Assembly: GCA_025454255.1 (NCBI GenBank)
Contig: JALOOU010000035.1
Span: 1-33,306 of the forward strand
DNA: 33,306 nt
From: Desulfobacterales bacterium
GTDB taxonomy: Bacteria > Desulfobacterota > Desulfobacteria > Desulfobacterales > SpSt-501
Reading direction: 5' to 3'
In this document: positions 32,437-33,306 of the stretch, in pieces
Position numbering within the stretch: the stretch's first letter is position 1
Layout: the number at the start of each line of letters is the position of its first letter
Made by a program: the position numbers and the translations under genes
The notes under the pieces: model-generated
The model's input: only the letters and a program-made list of their open reading frames with translations
Database searches by the model: none
Told to the model about the DNA's origin: nothing

Positions 32437-32967
32437 TCAACAAAAACTGCTTTTTTGTGATTCGTCAAGGACCTTTCTCAAAGTTGTGGCCAAATCATGG
32501 AACAAAACCGGCTTTAAAAGAAAGGAATAAATACCAACAGAACGAGCCTTTTCTTCTGTAATTTGGCCGCTGAATCCGGTGTATAGTATCACCTGGGCCA
32601 CCTCCCAAAGGTGGCCATCGAGATCTTTGAAGTAACCACTGTAACCCCCCCAAAATACTTTCTGGGGTTCTTTGACAAGCTTTGCACCGGCCGCCACTGC
32701 TTGAGCAACCACCTCATCAACTTCTTTTTCAGATGCGACATTGTGGGCCAAAGTGAATGCTCCGAATCCTTGTCCTTCAGCCGACACTTGAGCATCTTCC
32801 GCCAAGGCTTCGCGCCCATACAAACCTATCCAAGTGCCATTCAGCGTAAAAAATGCAACTTCTGGCGGAGATTCCATTCGAGGAAACCCCAGCCCCTTTT
32901 CGGAAAAGTCAATCGCCGCCGTCAGGTCACGGACTCCGAGAGTAATCATGCTAATTTTTGGCTTCAT
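32437..32967 (-). CDS. VOC/glyoxalase-family protein fused to a receiver-domain tail
   Basis: 176 residues. Residues 1-124 are a complete VOC (glyoxalase/bleomycin resistance) module: MKPKISMITLGVRDLTAAID, VAFFTLNGTWIGLYG, KVFWGGYSGYFKDLDGHLWEVA. Residues 126-170 switch abruptly to the C-terminal half of a CheY-like receiver domain: VILYTGFSGQITEEKARSVG, the conserved Lys-Pro of SFLLKP, and DLATTLRKVLDES. The phospho-acceptor half is missing. The join (near 32595) looks like a deletion or recombination scar. The ATG is 22 nt after the attC R' box, the typical spacing for the first gene of a cassette. Confidence 0.85.
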   Translation of the reverse strand: MKPKISMITLGVRDLTAAIDFSEKGLGFPRMESPPEVAFFTLNGTWIGLYGREALAEDAQVSAEGQGFGAFTLAHNVASEKEVDEVVAQAVAAGAKLVKEPQKVFWGGYSGYFKDLDGHLWEVAQVILYTGFSGQITEEKARSVGIYSFLLKPVLFHDLATTLRKVLDESQKSSFC

Positions 32968-32988
32968 CGGTCATCGGTCACTTCTTAC

Positions 32989-33048
32989 ATATAACGCCTG
33001 AATTATGCCGCGCCGCGTAGTGGCGTCGGCTTGAATGAGTTGTTAGGC
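32989..33048 (-). other. integron attC site (59-base element, aadA-like)
   Basis: On the minus strand a 60-bp imperfect inverted repeat runs from GCCTAAC (R'', 33048-33042) through AACTCATTCAAGCCGACGCC, a GC core with an ACTACGC apex, GGCGCGGCATAATTCAGGC, to GTTATAT (R', 32995-32989). Layout and text closely match attC sites of aadA-type cassettes. It marks the end of the methyltransferase cassette and the start of the VOC cassette. From its orientation, the integrase gene would be to the right of the window. Confidence 0.88.
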
Positions 33049-33094
33049 ATGATTGGATTTTCCCCACTATCTGAGTCGCCCGGTAATCCCCTCA

Positions 33095-33306
33095 TCACCG
33101 CGACATCAGCGCGAACACGCCCCAGCCCAGGTATTCACGCGCGTAAGCGGCGTAGCGCTCGGGTTCCGAGGTCAGTTTGGCGCGAACCTCCTTCGCCAAC
33201 TCGTCGTCGGGATTGGCTTCAAGCCATCGGCGCATGGTGAGCCATTTGGCCGCCTCGTATCGGTCCCAGCCGTCTTGGTCAGCCAGAACCATTTCAACGA
33301 CGTCGT
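33095..33306 (-). CDS. methyltransferase C-terminus (partial, cassette gene)
   Basis: About 70 C-terminal residues; the 5' part is beyond the right edge. Text such as EMVLADQDGWDRYEAAKWL, RRWLEANPDD and AAYAREYLGWGVFALMSR is what I associate with the end of class I SAM-dependent methyltransferases. No SAM motif is in the visible part, so the call is provisional. The stop at 33095 is 46 bp before the attC, as expected for a cassette gene. Confidence 0.55.
   Translation of the reverse strand, partial: DVVEMVLADQDGWDRYEAAKWLTMRRWLEANPDDELAKEVRAKLTSEPERYAAYAREYLGWGVFALMSR

Noticed and set aside
32611..32994. 127-codon plus-strand ORF
   Set aside because: Antisense to the well supported VOC gene and running into the attC.

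Overview
The window looks like a chromosomal fragment of a high-GC Desulfobacterota (deltaproteobacterial) bacterium. This is inferred from gene content: a PUFA-synthase-type PKS with its PfaD partner, an FMN-type glutamate synthase next to a glutamate dehydrogenase, an RpoH-type sigma factor, many lipoproteins, and densely packed GC-rich genes. No rRNA or other taxonomic marker is present, so the phylum call is tentative.

Layout. (1) 1-5198, minus strand: part of a secondary-lipid/PUFA synthase locus. pfaD comes first, then a pfaA-like KS-AT-ACP synthase that runs off the left edge and has its own strong sigma70-like promoter. (2) 5290-6195, minus: XerD-type recombinase. (3) 6365-9336, plus: a two-gene nitrogen operon (FMN glutamate-synthase-like protein and a GdhA-like protein whose catalytic Lys is replaced by Gln), behind a clear promoter. 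A Gph-like HAD phosphatase and a 45-residue lipoprotein follow. (4) 10451-12810, minus: an SPFH protein with three C-terminal zinc ribbons, overlapping a second zinc-ribbon protein. Then come a small two-TM protein, a REP-like inverted pair and tRNA-Arg(TCT). (5) 14002-21476, plus: RpoH with a roughly 200-residue histone-H1-like extension, a TPR lipoprotein, a LolB-like lipoprotein, CinA, an alpha/beta hydrolase and an amidohydrolase, mostly joined by start/stop overlaps. (6) 21490-24656: a minus-strand hydrolase diverging from rlmD, which overlaps a histone-deacetylase-family gene.

(7) From 24660 to the right edge the window becomes accessory and visibly less GC-rich. A minus-strand module encodes a coiled-coil lipoprotein, a 94-residue protein and a 1156-residue patatin-like phospholipase whose catalytic domain is interrupted by five membrane segments. 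It is divergent from an orphan protein resembling the Pvc16/DUF4255 N-terminal domain. A frameshifted ISL3-type transposase remnant follows. Last comes a minus-strand integron cassette region: a 60-bp aadA-like attC site at 32989-33048 separates the tail of a methyltransferase gene from a glyoxalase/VOC gene. That VOC gene is fused to the C-terminal half of a response-regulator receiver domain. It is followed by a Rieske-like protein lacking a canonical ligand and by two overlapping hypothetical genes, the last of which ends inside a second GCCTAAC core.

The observations most worth following are the integron attC, the VOC-receiver chimera, the GDH active-site substitution, the patatin/lipoprotein module and the RpoH extension.
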